Source: Trebouxia sp. TZW2008
Taxonomy: Eukaryota; Chlorophyta; Trebouxiophyceae; Trebouxiales; Trebouxiaceae
Length of the DNA stretch: 64,000 bases
Assembly: GCA_002118135.1 (NCBI GenBank)
Contig: BDIU01000342.1
Location: forward strand, 1,561-65,560
Direction of reading: 5' to 3'
The notes beneath the pieces were generated by a model, which was given only the letters and a program-made list of their open reading frames with translations, had not been told where the DNA came from and searched no databases. Shown in pieces: positions 22,704-35,861 of the stretch. Each line of letters starts with the position of its first letter. Within the stretch, counting starts at the first letter, position 1. The position numbers and the translations under genes were made by a program.

Positions 22704-25700
22704 ATGGCTGACTACCAGGGTGGCGGCCGTGGAGGCAGAGGAGGTCGTGGCCGCGACGGAGGAGGTGGTCGAGGGGGCGGTCGCGGAGGAGGTGGGCGGC
22801 ACGTCACCTCGACATGCTTGTGCCAAATCGCATGTCTGCGCGTGCGCGGCCTGTTTGCTGACGATGCCTGCATCGATCAATGCTGGGTTCCTGCATGCTT
22901 CCGCTGCGCTTGAGGGCGCCTGCGGATCACTTTCAGTCTGTTTCGCGCTCGGTTCTTGATCTCAGCACCTGGGATTTTGGCGCAGCTTCAGGGTCTTTGG
23001 CCCTCTAGCTCGCCTCGCAAGCTTCCCGATACCTCTGCATACCTCTAGTCGAGTCATGGACTAATGGGTCTGTGTCTTTTTGCAGAAACAGAGTCCAAAC
23101 AGGACCCTCTGCTAACACAAAACTCAAGTTGTACACTCCTGCTGTGCTGAACAATACTTGCAGCACAGCTTGACATGGACATGCTGCAGCACTCTCTACT
23201 GTCCAATGGGTTGTCGGCATTCTGCGGGTTTGCTTTGCTAAGCCTGCCATGGTGGCAACAATGTAAACCTCTGGTGCAGGGCCAAAGAATGCTTGTTGAT
23301 GCTTGTTGGTGCTCGTCTTTGGTGCAGAATCAGGCTCAAGTGTCAATAGCTTGCCAGAGACCTTCTATGCACAAACCCATACGCTCTGCTTACAGAGGAG
23401 AGGTCACTGCAGCACTTGCGCCAAGCACGAACTATGTCCACAGCATTTTGGGCAAACAGAGTGATGGCTGGCTGAAACTGGATGACTTGCAGCTTTACAT
23501 GTATAAAACTTGTGAGATTTGGTAATTGTCCTCTTTCTCTGTGGTACGTTTCAGGTGCTACAAGGATTGCTAGCTTAGATTTGATGGGTGTAATGACCTA
23601 CTGCAGCGTGTCTTGCTGAATCATCTGCTTTGCACTTGATTCTGTGGTTGCTATGCCGATGGGTTTGGTGATGCGGGCTCATGTGTGTAACTGCATCAGC
23701 AGGTAGTGGTGGTCAGGCAGCCTTCACCATCGGACCCTGATTGCGTCCAGACACACTCAAGAGCATGTCCCCATACCATCAGACACGCTCCATGGCTGTC
23801 ACAGACAAACCCACAAGCTGAAGGCCTTCTATATTGCTTGCGCCACAGCCTTAGCAGTCTCTAAGGCCTCTTGTTTTGCTTGCTGTAGGTCTCAGCACCA
23901 AACAGCATTGCACAAGTGTGTATGCAGTCATAAAAGGGCCTATGCTTGGTATCCACAGCGTGCGGTGCAATGCTGAACAGGACTGCATATGTTTGTCTGC
24001 AGATTGGTGGGTCAGATTATGATGTTGACAGCAATACAGGAGCAATACCCATGTCCTGAACAAGCATTACCTTGTTTGTGTAGCTGACTGCATCTATGTG
24101 TTTGCAGACTTTGGTGGCCGTGGAGGTGGTAGAGGTGGTGACTTTGGCGGTCGCGGGGGTGGCCGAGGTGGCGACTTTGTCCCACGTGGTGGTGGCCGTG
24201 GAGGTGACTTTGGTGGCCGTGGCGGTGGTCGTGGAGGTGACTATGGCGGCCGTGGTGGTGGCAGAGGTGGTGACTTTGGTGGCCGTGGCGGTGGTAGAGG
24301 CGGAGGCCGTGGTGGAGATTTTGGCGGCAGAGGTGGTGGAGGTGGTGGCAGAGGTGGTGGTGGAGGCCGCGGTGGTGGCTTCATTGGCCAAGCCACTAGC
24401 GCTCAGCTACCCACTACCAGTGTGGCCCCTGCTGAGTCAGCCCGCCTTAGCATGAAGGAGCTGCTGTCAGCATTGCCAGACAGTGCCAAGGTCACTTGAT
24501 CTGCCTTTGCTGTGCATCTTTGGTCTGAGCAGAGGCACACAACAAAGCTGCTGCTGCCGCCTAGTCAGTCGCCTGGCCTGTCAAACTTGGTCTCGTTGCA
24601 TCAACTTTGCTTGACAGCATTGTGTGTCGCAAAAGCAGTGCATACAAGTGAAACTTTACACAGTTGCTACATCAGCTTCCCCTTTTGGCATGTGTGGATC
24701 TATGCAGTCATGACGTATGATGCAGTGCTCACAGGCATGTGCTGTGACATACTGTCCATTATGTGTCATTATTGACCATCTGCTTTGACTGCAGGCCCTG
24801 GCAAGAACAGCTCGCCCTGCCCGCCCCAACTACTGCCAAGCTGGCCAGGCAGTGCGCCTCAAGGCAAACCACTTTGAAGTCAAGTGCAACCTGACACAAG
24901 CCTACCACTATGATGTCGTGATGAGCAGACCTCGCAAGAGTAAGCCTATGATCATTGCCTGCAATGCACTGGCATGCATCTGCTCATGATCTTGTCATCC
25001 GTGGTTTGTGCTGCAATCACAGCCGTACATCAGCGGCTTTTAAGTTGTGTTTATGCATAGAGGTTTGACTGCTCATACTGCTGCTTTCCATGAGTGCCTA
25101 TGGCCAGTGCAACAGCTGCAGGTATCTTTGAGGTTTGGGCAATCTGGTGCTGCTCTCCTCACATTTCCCTAACCTTGAGCATACCTGCAGGTCTTGCATT
25201 GCTGTTGCTTGCTCATTTGCAGCATATTTATTTTATTATATTGGTAGTTGTCATGCATCATCAGTCAATGCAACATGTAAGAGGCAGCAAGGCTCAATAA
25301 AAGTATTCCTCGTAGGTGGTGAGGCTGGGCCTACCAACATTGAGGAGCCAAGGGCAGAAGCCCGCAGGAAGACCAAGGCTGGGGGCATACCCTCACGGCC
25401 CTTGCCTGTGGCTGTCTGCAAGGAGGTCATCCAAGCTCTGGCCAAGCAGGAGCGCTGGACTGGCTGGGCCTTTGATGGGCGCAAGAACATCTACACTGCC
25501 AAGCCCATCATGGACATCAACCAGACGCATGACTTTCAGGTCTGCCTTACTCAAAGCCTGCTTGTTTGAGCATGCAATGTGTCATGCTTGCAGAGCAGTG
25601 CTGCCTGGGTGCATTGGTGAATTCACAAATCTCAAAGCCTGTCACATCTTTTGCGAAGCAAGTACTGCGTGCCATCATGCAGCTGTTGGATTTACTAGTT

Positions 25701-28700
25701 GGCATCTGTATCACGTGACATGCCTTGAGTTCGGCTGAAAGCGAGGTCAAAGAGTGTTGCTGCTGGCATGAGGACAAAAGGCTTGGAATTTGAGTTATTT
25801 GCCTTCATTTAGAAGTTGGTTTGACTCAAGCGCTGATTTGCTTGACATGTGCAGGTGGAGGTGTCAGAGCCTGGTGGACCTAAAGAGTTCTTCAGTGTCA
25901 CCTGCAAGTGGGCGGCCACTGTGGATATCCGCTCCCTCACCCAGTTTGTTGCGTGAGTCCCTCACCTGTTGTAGACATACTATACAATTGAAAATGCTTG
26001 CATCATCACTTCGTGGCTTGTGAGGAATGCCTTTATGGTAGCTAAAGATCAAAGACAGCAGCTCTGCTTCAGCTGCTGTGAATGCGCATTGTGTTGGTCC
26101 TTGGCACATGCTGCTACTTGATGCTTCCAAACAAATTGCTTGTCTCAACAAGAAAGGCCTTTGTGATGTCAGCTAGTCTTTATATTCACCGAATGCACAC
26201 AAACCAGTGTTTCTGCTTCATATGACTTATGCACAAAGCGATATCACCTGAAATGAAGCACTGCCTGTGTGCACTTCATCCGCTATACAGAGTTGTCATG
26301 ATGCGTGCTTTGTGTGGGAGGTGTAGTCAACAAAACCCATGGTTAGCAACGTTGTGCACTTGTCAACACACTGATTGGGTTTTGCAGGGGCAAGGCACAG
26401 GGTGCTCTTCCTCAAGACTCAGTGCAGGCTCTGGATGTGGCTCTGAAGAATGGAGCCTCCAACCATCCCGACTGTGTCACCTTGCCACGAGCTTTCTTCT
26501 TTTATGACAAGGATGTTGTCAAGCCTGTTGGTGGTGGTGCTGAGGTGGGCATCAACACAAACTGTCATAAATGTGAAGCCCAACTTGATCGCAATCTGTC
26601 ATATTTTGCTACCAGATTGTGAGATGAGTGGCTCATTCGGAACAGAATGTTGCAATCAATTTGTTTGCCCATATATCATTGAGTTGGCAAGAACTGGCGT
26701 GTCTTGTCAAATTGATGGTAAAGGGCGATTGAGTATATTGCGACAACTTGCTCTGGGTGGTACATGCAAAGCCTCTGCATGCCCCTGATCACATGCTTTT
26801 GGTATATATAATCATCTCAATTCTGCATGATAGGCCTATTTTGGCAATGTACTGTGTCCGGAGCAACTTCATTATCACTGTGTACATCTACCATCGTTTT
26901 GCATTGCTGCCAGGTTTAGAGGGACTGGTGTCAGCAATGCGATCTGCTAGAAGCACCTGCTGCTTAACTCAGTCTTTGTAGTAGTGGGAGCTTGCCCTAG
27001 TGTCTAGTTCATATCAACTATGCATACTGTTGTGCATTGGGTACAACCAATGCGTGAGGCCATCTCAGCCTGTCTCTTGCTTTGCGATGCATGCACCCTA
27101 AGTTGAGTACAAGCAGTGCTTGTGGCCAGCTCAACATGTCTATCTCTGCAATGCATGCGGGTGTGATTGGAATGCAATCAGTCCTTCAAGTCAGCTCAGC
27201 ATGTACTTGTGCAATGCTTGCAGGTGTGGATTGGGTACAACCAGTCCTTGAGGCCAGCTCAATCTGGTCTGACCCTGAACATGGACATCACAGCTGCAGC
27301 TTTCCTAGAGGCTCAGCCTATGCTTCAGCTCATCAGTGCCACAATTGGCATGCAGAACCTGACTGTTGGGTTGAACCCACAACAAGTCAGATCTGCCAAC
27401 AAGGCCATCAGAGGTGTTCAGGTAAGGACTGCATTCACCACACATTTTGGCCCTTCATGCAAGAGTTACACACAGCTTAACTTCCGACCTGATGTATAGA
27501 TTTGCATTGCCATACAGCTGGTAAGGCAGCTCTTCAGTCAATGATGTGGTGTTGTCAGGTCACAGCTTGTTTGTTTTAGTCTTGCATGACCTGACAACGT
27601 AGTCCGCAAAGCTTGCGCTGACCACATCTGCTGTTAGCCACATCTGCATCAACAGGACGCACTGCAGTTGTGCGCTCTCATGTCTGTGTCTTTGTATATA
27701 GGTAGAGGTAGACTACCAAGGTGGAGGAACCTACAAGCGCAAGTACAGAGTGCGTGAGCTCATCCCCAAGGGCCCCTTTGACCTGATGTTCAAGAATGAG
27801 CAGGTATGCATTTCAGCCTCATCATCACCATTGTCTGTGAGACTTAATCAAGACGATGCACATTTGTGATGCTGAGCATGTTGGATCATGCTAGCAGCAC
27901 ATGCAGATGTGCTCAAACTGCATGCCTGGTGATGCCGTTAGTCTCTCAAAGCCTCACGATCTGAAGTACAGCATTGTGCCCACATTGCAAATGATTCGCT
28001 GCTGTCGTCTGACCTGTCAGCGCTGTCCTGACAATTGCTGCTTCTTGTGTACAGGCTGGTACAGAGATGAGTGTGGGAAGCTACTACCAGGATGCCTACA
28101 AGATCCGATTGGAGCCAAAGCTGCCCTGCCTGAATGTTGGAGGCTCAGGCAAGCCAACATATGTGCCTGCTGAGCTGGCCATGGTGAAGCGTGGTCAGAG
28201 GAAGCTCAAGCTGGATGAGCGCCAGCAAGCCCAGATGATCCGTGAAGCTGCCATCAAGCCTTTCGTAAGCCTGCTGTGCATTGCTTCTGTGCATTTGAGC
28301 ATCATACGCATTTGTGCATACAGATCCACTGAGGCTGAGCTTTGAGGCTTATGGCCTTGGTGCTGTGCAAGGCAATGCCAGCCTGATTCATACGTTGATT
28401 GCTGTTTGTGTTTTGACAAGCTCCTGTCCGCAGATTGCCAGCTGCACTTTTGATGCTGCTAACAGCGCTGGTTGTCTGTCTTTATTTCAGGTGTTTCTCA
28501 AGCTGACATGCTGACATGCATCAAGTGCCTGATTCAACACAATACAGTCAAGGTGCATGCACAGTCTTTGCATCACCTAGATACTACATACACTTGTCAT
28601 TACAGCTAGTCTCATGAAGGTCTGAATGCAAGGGTCTTGCATTTCAAACGCTCAGTGTATGTGTGGCATTGTCACAGGACAGAGTGAAGCGGATTGAGCA

Positions 28701-31700
28701 ATGCATCAACAACCAGTCCAAGGTCCCCAGCGACCCTACTGTCAAGGAGTTTGGCATGTCCATCAAGGGCAACATGATGGAGGTACGTTTTGCATTTCTG
28801 CTTTGCAGTTCATGACGTATATTGATGCTGAACACTTGCTTGTCATCTTGTGCTTCTCTTGCACTTACAGTCATCCTGTCTGCAAGTATGCAGCACACCT
28901 TTTGATCAAGTTCAGTGCCTGTACTTGTCAATTCACAAGGTGGTTCAAGACCTGTGGTTCAGTTCTTTGTGAGGCTAACTCTTTGCGTGCTGCTATGCAG
29001 ATCTCAGCTCAGATCCTGCCTGCACCAATGCTTCAGTATGGCAACAGGACAGTGGACACCAACAGGCGTCCTGGCTCTTGGGAGCCTGGCAGGTATAGCG
29101 TGCCGGGCAAGATGCCCTCATACGCCATTGCCAGCTTTGCTGACAGGAGGGGCACAGAGAACGCCATGAATGTAAGCGCGTCTGTCTTGCCTGCTGTCCT
29201 GTTGCATTGCACTGTGGGGTGTGCATTGCATTGTGGGATGAAAATGATACGCACAAATGACGTCATGTTCATGTGCATCATGCAAGCTCAAGCCACTTTG
29301 AAGAAATTGCAACAATTTTACCAGCTGACATGTCATGTTGGTGTTGCTGCTGGACATGTTGCTTCACCGCCTGGGCTGTCAAATTTTCCAACTGCTCATT
29401 TCTCGCTTGAATGCAAATCTACATAATGCTTCTTGTTGCTGACGAATGACCATGCAGGTCTTCATGTTTTTGCAGATTACCCCGGTTAGACCTTACAGTC
29501 CTTTGTGTGCTGTGCATATCATCAATGGAGTGCTGTGTTTGTCGTTCGTCCCCTGAGATTTGAAGCCAAATTGTCATGATGCACAGGACTTCATCAACAA
29601 CCTGCTGGATGAGTGTGCAAAGTGTGGCATCACTGACATCGGGGAGACTGTGCCTGAGATAGTGTGGCACCAAGGCAACCAGACCACAGTGGAGGACACT
29701 CTGCGCAAGGCTGTGGACATTGGAAACGCCCACTTTGGCATCAGGCCTGCGCTCATCCTGGTCTTGTTGCCAGGCAATGGTAAGCACCTCCCTGAACTCT
29801 ATCACAACGCTGACTAGCCACTACAGTAGAGTCCCGTTGTGAGGACACTCGATGTAAGGACAGTGCCATTTTAAAGCAATCACCTGCCTCTTTGAGAAAG
29901 CATTTTGAGACTGTGTGTGTCAGGCTGCTGTGAACAAATTACTTTTCTTGAGTAAGTTGAGCATCACAAGAAAGCAGCCCGATTGGCAATTCAAAGGCGC
30001 TTGCTGTTGTGCTTTAGAATCGGCGAATTGGCATGACTGAAACTGCGCTGCCATGTCATGGTAGACTGCCTGCGACTCTACCCTGGTATGGTTCAGGGGT
30101 TTCATTCTTTTCATAGCAAGGTTCCTTGGCATAATTGCTCAAAGGACTTGCCAATGCCTTGCCATTCCTGAGGAAAGTGTTTGCATCACCTAAATATTTA
30201 TGTGTGCATCTGAGTCACAAGCTTTGCTCTGCAGGTACAAGGACATTGGCAAGTCTTCTCTGCATAGTGACTTGACAAGAACATTCTGCTGCATTCTGCA
30301 GTGAGCTGTACCTGGGAGCTGCTAAATTCTCATCTAGTACGCTGCTATAGCTTCACGCAGCAGTTTTTGGCTGTTGAGTTTGCCATTGTCACTTGTTGAT
30401 GAAGATCACCTGTGCTGCCTACTCAGCTCAGTCCTTCTGACTTATTGGTATCTGCTGCAGGTGGACCCATCCATGGGCTGATCAAGATTGCCACAGACCA
30501 CAGGCTGGGTATCCCGTCCCAGTGCTTTGCTGCTGCCAAGGCTGGCATTGGTGAGCTCTCATGTATTCATGCTCAGCTGTCAGAAGCATAAGAAGCCTGT
30601 ATCATATCACCGCATCGTCTGCAATTGGTTTGGCCAAGACCAGCAATAGAAATTTGCGACGCGCAAAATTTCTGTCTCTTTTCAGTTTTTAGTGCTGTAT
30701 TTGGATCAAGCTGCTTCTCTGCGCTTCACATTCTGTTTGAAGCATCACATTGATGCTTCAATGTAGACATGGGTGGCACAACCACGCTTGTGTGGACAAA
30801 CAAAGATGCATATCCTAATGATAGTCAATGTGCAAGGCAAAACAGTGCTCTGGACACCAGCTGCGTGCTTGCCTGCCAAATAGTATTTGAGAAAAGAAAC
30901 CAAGTAAGTCTGCTTGTCTCAAGAGCACTGGTTTGCTTTTGGCCCCTTCAAGAAGCAGCGCTGCTATTGACTTCAGCTTAGTTTGTCTGGAAAACAGTAC
31001 TAGCTGCATTTGGCAAACTTCCATAGTTAATCTGTACAAGGACACTTTACAGTATTTGCCATTCAAGGCCAACACTAGATCTGCACCTGAAGCAAGTGGC
31101 AATGCTGTAACTCTTATGCAGATGACCGTTTCCCACCTGATCCACGCAAGCGCCAACAGTACTGTGGCAACCTGGTGCTGAAGATCAACGCCAAGTTGGG
31201 TGGTCAGCACAGCCTGCTAGCCCAAACTTCACCTCAGGCCCCCAAGCTGTTCAAGTACGAGAACCAGCCCTTCATGGTCATTGGAGCTGATGTCACTCAC
31301 CCTATGGGCTTCAACAGATCCACTCCATCCATTGCCAGCGTGGTGGCCAGCATTGACCGCTATGCTACACGCTATGCTGAGAGGTCAAGGCTTCAGGGTC
31401 ACCGTGTGGAAATGATCCAGGTGAGTGATGGCCCAGATCTGTTGAAGGGCCGTCTCTCGCCTGTTGCCGTAAGAGCAGTTGTCCATTGTCAGTGTAGTGG
31501 CTAGCATTGACCGCTATGGTGCCCGCTATGCTGAGTGGTCGAGGCTTCAGAGTCACTGTGGAGAAGTGATGCAGGTGAGCATTGTGTTTTGGAGAGTCGC
31601 TCTTTACCAATTGAAGTAAGAGTAGCTGACAGTCACAACAGATGTGGGTGCAGCAGGACTTAGTACAATGAGTCAATGCCTGTTGACACAACCACTGAAA

Positions 31701-34700
31701 GCGCTGATCAGGCCATTGTCTGTGTTCTTGTGAGGCACATGCTTTTTTGATAAGAAGCCACTTTGCTGTTCAGACTAGCCCAAATTTTCACAGCTTCTAT
31801 GACACTGAAGGATGTCATGGATGTACAAGCCTGAACTCATGTCAGGTCGGTGGACTTTAGCATTGGTAGGGTGCTTCAGTTTGTTTGGCAGCAAAGATTG
31901 AAGCGGTCTGCAAAGCTAAAATCTGCTAGTTTGACAAAGTAGTTTGGGGCCTGCAAAGTTTTCTTTTCAATTTCAGCATCAACGGCCGTGATCTTGGTCG
32001 CTGGTCCACAAACAGACTTCCTCAACGGGGTCCTCAGACATCATCGCTACCTGACAGCGCGCAATGTTCCCATGCCAGTACAAGTCAACACAGCCTTTGA
32101 GTTGCTTTGTATTGTTTCTGAAAGTCCTCTTTCATGATTGACACTGCAGCCTCAACAATGCAGACAAGCTATTCAACACCGGCTTGCCATGCTGCAGGAT
32201 TTCAAGGGCATGGTGCAGGAGCTACTGCAGGAGTTCTACCGTAACACCAAGAAGCGGCCTGAGAGAATCATTGTGTACAGAGATGGAGTCAGTGAGGGCC
32301 AGTTTGATGCTGTTGTGCGTGAGGAGCTGCCTCAGGTGTGAAAAGAAGCCAAGTCAATGCTTTTGGACATAAAATCCTCTCTCTGCCTCAGCCTTCGGCA
32401 GTCTGTAGCATTCTCTGATCCCCAATGCTGCTTGTGGTGCTTGTTGTCTGCCACCGTCTTGAGTTTGTATCTGACACCAAGTGCAAGCATTTGTCTTCAG
32501 ATCCTGACAAGCAAGCTCTGGAGTCAAATGCTTTGTGCACGTCATGTGTATTGTGAGCATGCATGGAGAACAGATGCAAGGTGTTCAGCAATGCACTTAA
32601 CCACCAGCATCGTGCTGAGTAGGATTGTCAATATAGTGACTGAAGTGCGTCTCAAAACTGTGTGGGGCTCAAGTGCACTGCTGTACACTTTGCTTTCTCC
32701 CCCATGCAATTGTACAAAACAAGACAGAGCTGCAGGAGTTGCTGTTGCTCTGACTTAGCATGGCCCTGATGCAGCTGGTTGCTGCCTGCCTGGGCAAGGG
32801 GGACCAGAGCGCAGAGTATCCCCCCCTCTCCCCCCCCAGAACACCTCTGTTGACTGCCACGATGTATGTTGTTGTCTTGTAATTGGCTCTTGCCTGCTTG
32901 CATGGGGCACCAGAGCGCAGTGTGCCGTTCTCCTATCACCTCTGTGGACTGCCCCACTGTATGTCATGTTGCTGCAGTTGGCTGCTGCCTGCTTGGCATC
33001 GGGGCCTCAAGCACTCGCTCATCACCTTTGTTATCGCCTGACTTGTATGTCATGTTGCTGCTGTATGTGCTGACATTGCTGCTAATTGTGCTGCAGTTGG
33101 CTGCTGCCTGCCTGGGCATGGGAGACCAGAGTGCAGAGCACCGCCCTCCCATCACCTTTGTTACTTGCCTGACTTGTATGATATGTTGCTGCTGTACGTG
33201 CTGACATTGCTGATAACTGTGCTGCAGTTGGCTGCTGCCTGCTTGGGTATGGGTGATCAGAGCGCAGAGTTCTGCCCTCCCACCTTCGTTGTTGACTTCA
33301 CTATGATGAAAGCAGCTGTTGCCTAGCTGGACATGCTTAGTTGCTTAGACTTTAGATGCATCTGCTGCAGTTGGCTGCTGCCTGCTTGGGCATGGGAGAC
33401 CAGAGCGCAGAGCACCACTGCCATCTCTTCCGTTGCTTGCCTCACCGTGGTCTACCCTTTCTGCAGTCAGCTGTCGCATGCCTAGGCATGGTTGCGGGCC
33501 TCACCCTACTTGATTGTGTTGCAGTTGGCGGCGGCCTGCCTGGGCATGGGAGACCAGAGCGCAGAGTACCGCCCTCCCATCACCTTTGTGGTGGTCCAGA
33601 AGCGCCACCACACGCGTCTCTTCCCAACCAAGCCAAATGAAGGAGACCGCTCTGGCAACATCATGCCTGGTCAGTTCCCATTTTGTTTCCATCTATTTGT
33701 CCTTGGCTTTGCATGCTCATTTGCAGCATTGGGTGGTCACAAGCCTGCTGTATGGCCTGCGACAGAGTCACCTTGCGTGTACACATGATCATCAGTCATA
33801 CTGTTCCCTTGCGGTGTTGTGCACCCTCCTGCTCACAGATGCTGGATGCTGTGCTCCACTTAGCTGTGCCATCAGTATTCCAGTACCATCAATTTGATGA
33901 GTGAGATCAGTCTTGCTGTTGCATAGAAACATATGCCACAGCAAGTGACAAGCTGGATCTCTGTATTATGCAGACAGTCTTGTGGACTGTAAAAACGACC
34001 TTGGTTGCAGACTCTTGAAATTGACCAGTCACTGCGTTACACAGGTACTCTGGTAGACCGGGACATCTGCCACCCCACAGAGTTTGACTTCTACCTGAAC
34101 AGCCATGCCGGTATCCAGGGCACCAACCGCCCTTGCCACTACCACGTCCTGCTGGATGAGAACAAGTTTGGCTCCCAGGACCTGGCTCTCATGACCTTCA
34201 GGTGCTTCACGCATATACCTCTATTCATGACATCAGTATATGTACAGCATTTTGGCTGCTGGCTCTGACAGTGCTGGTTTGCTGATCAGCACGATATCCT
34301 CTTCTACCACTTGGAAGCCTTTTGTGAAAGGTGTCAGTTTCAGCCTTTATTGACATGTGTTGGGATGGCTGCAGTACTCTGTAGGAGTGCATGACATGTT
34401 GCACAGACAGCTTTTGCTGTCCAGCACCCAGTCTTGTGCTTGACAACCTGCGCGTCAATCAAAATCAAGCAAAACAAGCAGCATCTGACAGGTCTAGCTG
34501 CTTTGTGCAGGCTGTGCTACCTGTTCTGCCGTGCCACCAGGGCTGTGTCAGTCTGCCCTCCTGCCTACTACGCCCACCTGGCTGCCTTCCGTCAGAGAGA
34601 GCTGTGCCAGATGAGTGACTCCAGCGCCTCAGACACTGAGAGTACCATGTCAGGCACTGGTGCTGAAGCTCAGGTCGAATTTGCCACTTGCCACAAGGAT

Positions 34701-34727
34701 TTGGGTGCCACCATGTACTATGTGTAG
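22704..34727 (+). CDS. AGO: Argonaute protein with RGG-rich N-terminus
   Basis: Eighteen exons (22704-22791, 24108-24490, 24795-24939, 25316-25539, 25855-25952, 26388-26544, 27224-27421, 27702-27803, 28055-28264, 28678-28782, 29001-29171, 29587-29779, 30461-30550, 31122-31420, 32198-32335, 33525-33669, 34045-34201, 34511-34727) join without a frame break to 1039 residues. Residues 1-~125 are RG/RGG repeats with DFGG spacers, a likely arginine-methylation and RNA-binding tail. Then come N ([17 protein letters not shown]), PAZ ([24 protein letters not shown]), MID and PIWI. The slicer tetrad is complete: Asp in GADVTHP (~776), Glu in HRVEMIQ, Asp in [10 protein letters not shown] (32 residues after that Glu, as in active Argonautes), and His in [11 protein letters not shown] (~990). 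It ends MYYV. It should act in small-RNA silencing. RGG-tailed AGOs are known from volvocine algae. The introns carry several exon-edge copies and a MITE fragment. Confidence 0.95.
27033..27210 (+). repeat. Three decayed upstream copies of Argonaute exon 7 start
   Basis: Exon 7 begins GTGTGGATTGGGTACAACC and GTCCTTGAGGCCAGCTCA after the acceptor at 27223. Variants of this lie near 27036 (GGGTACAACCAATGCGTGAGG), 27102 and 27157, each followed by a TGCAATGCATGC-like tract that mimics the intron end. None keeps the exon beyond ~35 bp. Confidence 0.7.
29824..29905 (-). mobile_element. Truncated relative of the 17.7-kb MITE
   Basis: TACAGTAGAGTCCCGTTGTG and GGACACTCGATGTAAGGACA match the reverse complement of the MITE right end at 17880-17925. 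GCAATCACCTGC further in matches its interior more weakly. The second terminal repeat is not found. It lies inside an Argonaute intron. Confidence 0.7.
31495..31580 (+). repeat. Decayed downstream copy of Argonaute exon 14 end plus donor
   Basis: GCATTGACCGCTATGGTGCC, CGCTATGCTGAG, GAGGCTTCAG and ATGCAGGTGAGC repeat 31345-31426, including the catalytic-Glu region and donor. Scattered changes break the frame. Located 75 bp beyond the real donor. Confidence 0.85.
32770..33500 (+). repeat. Seven decayed upstream copies of Argonaute exon 16 start
   Basis: The acceptor plus exon start (real at 33524, CAG then TTGGCGGCGGCCTGCCTGGG) recurs with acceptor positions near 32773, 32881 (acceptor lost), 32976, 33096, 33226, 33370 and 33466. 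Several copies keep [14 protein letters not shown] and PPITFV in translation before diverging. Spacing is roughly 95-145 bp. Only the last, real copy continues into the conserved [10 protein letters not shown] block. Confidence 0.9.
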
Positions 34728-34762
34728 TCAGCCTGACCACCATGTACTATGTGTGGTCAGCC
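34708..34762 (+). repeat. Direct repeat of the Argonaute stop region
   Basis: CCACCATGTACTATGTGTAG with its TCAGCC tail (34708-34736) is repeated at once at 34737-34762 with TAG changed to TGG. The last coding bases are thus duplicated into the 3' UTR. Confidence 0.9.
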
Positions 34763-35861
34763 AGAGAAAACAAGACAGAGGAAAGTCTGCGCTGTAAGGC
34801 GTTGTAATGGGAGCCTTTGTGAGTAGAAGCAGCCTGGAAAGTGTAGCCAGCTGAATGCGCCTGTAGATTGGTTGCAAGATGTTGTAGGTCTGGTAAATGA
34901 GTACCTAGAATAGCTGAACTAGAAGCTGGCAGCTGAATCAGAGAGAATGAGACTGTGTATCTTGCTTGAGAATCCACAGTTGGTGGAGTTTCCAAGCCTC
35001 AGCTAGGACTGAAAGGTCTTGTGCCTGTATTGCACAGTGCTCTGAATAGCATTTAATGCCAATTTAGCTGGTGAAGGGTTTGTTTCATGGTGTACGGCCT
35101 TTGAAAGGCAGCCTAATATTTTCAAGTTGCTTTGCAGTCTTCCTTGGAGTCTGGCCTTTTGAGCAGCAATACATTGCAAGGTGGCAATGTAATATTTGCT
35201 AGCCCAAGTTTTGTTGGCTGTTGCATTGAAAACATGACATTGTAATAACTTTGTGTTATTCGTGCTGTTTAGATGCGCCATATGCAATTGCAGATCAGGA
35301 GAATAAATTCTTGACCACAGAAATGTAGCTGCATAGCCTGTCAATTGTGCCGACACTGTTGACCACCTGGCACTGCTGGCTGCAAACACTTGAAACTTGA
35401 CCAGCTGATATGACATTGCTACCTGTTGCATCATGCATAGGTGGAAACTGCGTGACAGTGTTTGACCCAACGCCTGCTATTGTTACAAAGGCAAACAGGA
35501 TCAGGCAATCACTTGTAGACCGTTGTTGCGTCCTCAGCACATCCAAGGCCTGTCTGACAGCTGCAGGAAACAGCACCGTCTGACCAAAAAATCGCTTCTC
35601 ACAAGGCAATTTTGCACGCAGTCTGTGCTGGCAAGATACATGGCTGCAGAGGCTGAAATCTGTTCTGCTCCATTGCTTTGACTGGCTTTGCAAAGGCTGC
35701 ATTTCCTTCTGTCCATTCTGCATCAGTCATCTTCTGCTTATTGCATGAAGCTGTATCTGCCATTGCACACGACGCATAATGGCTGAACAAACATGACTTG
35801 TACAAATCACATGCTGAGGCTGCAATACAGCTCACAAGACACGGCAGGACTTTTTCTGCCG
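34728..35861. other. 3' flank between convergent Argonaute and spoke gene
   Basis: TGTAA at 34803-34807 is a likely Argonaute poly(A) signal. Open frames of 155 and 142 codons on the minus strand (35003-35470, 35295-35723) have no recognisable motif, overlap each other and fall where the spoke gene 3' UTR is expected. Confidence 0.45.
34803..34807 (+). promoter_or_regulatory. TGTAA polyadenylation signal of Argonaute
   Basis: TGTAA, the usual chlorophyte poly(A) signal, 76 bp after the stop codon. Confidence 0.5.

Noticed and set aside
24017..24391. Thr/Ala-rich open frame antisense to the RGG exon
   Set aside because: It is the mirror of the GGTGGCCGTGG-type repeat that encodes the Argonaute RGG tail; no independent start or motif.
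35003..35723. Open frames of 155 and 142 codons (minus)
   Set aside because: They overlap each other, lack recognisable motifs and fall in the expected 3' UTR of the spoke gene.
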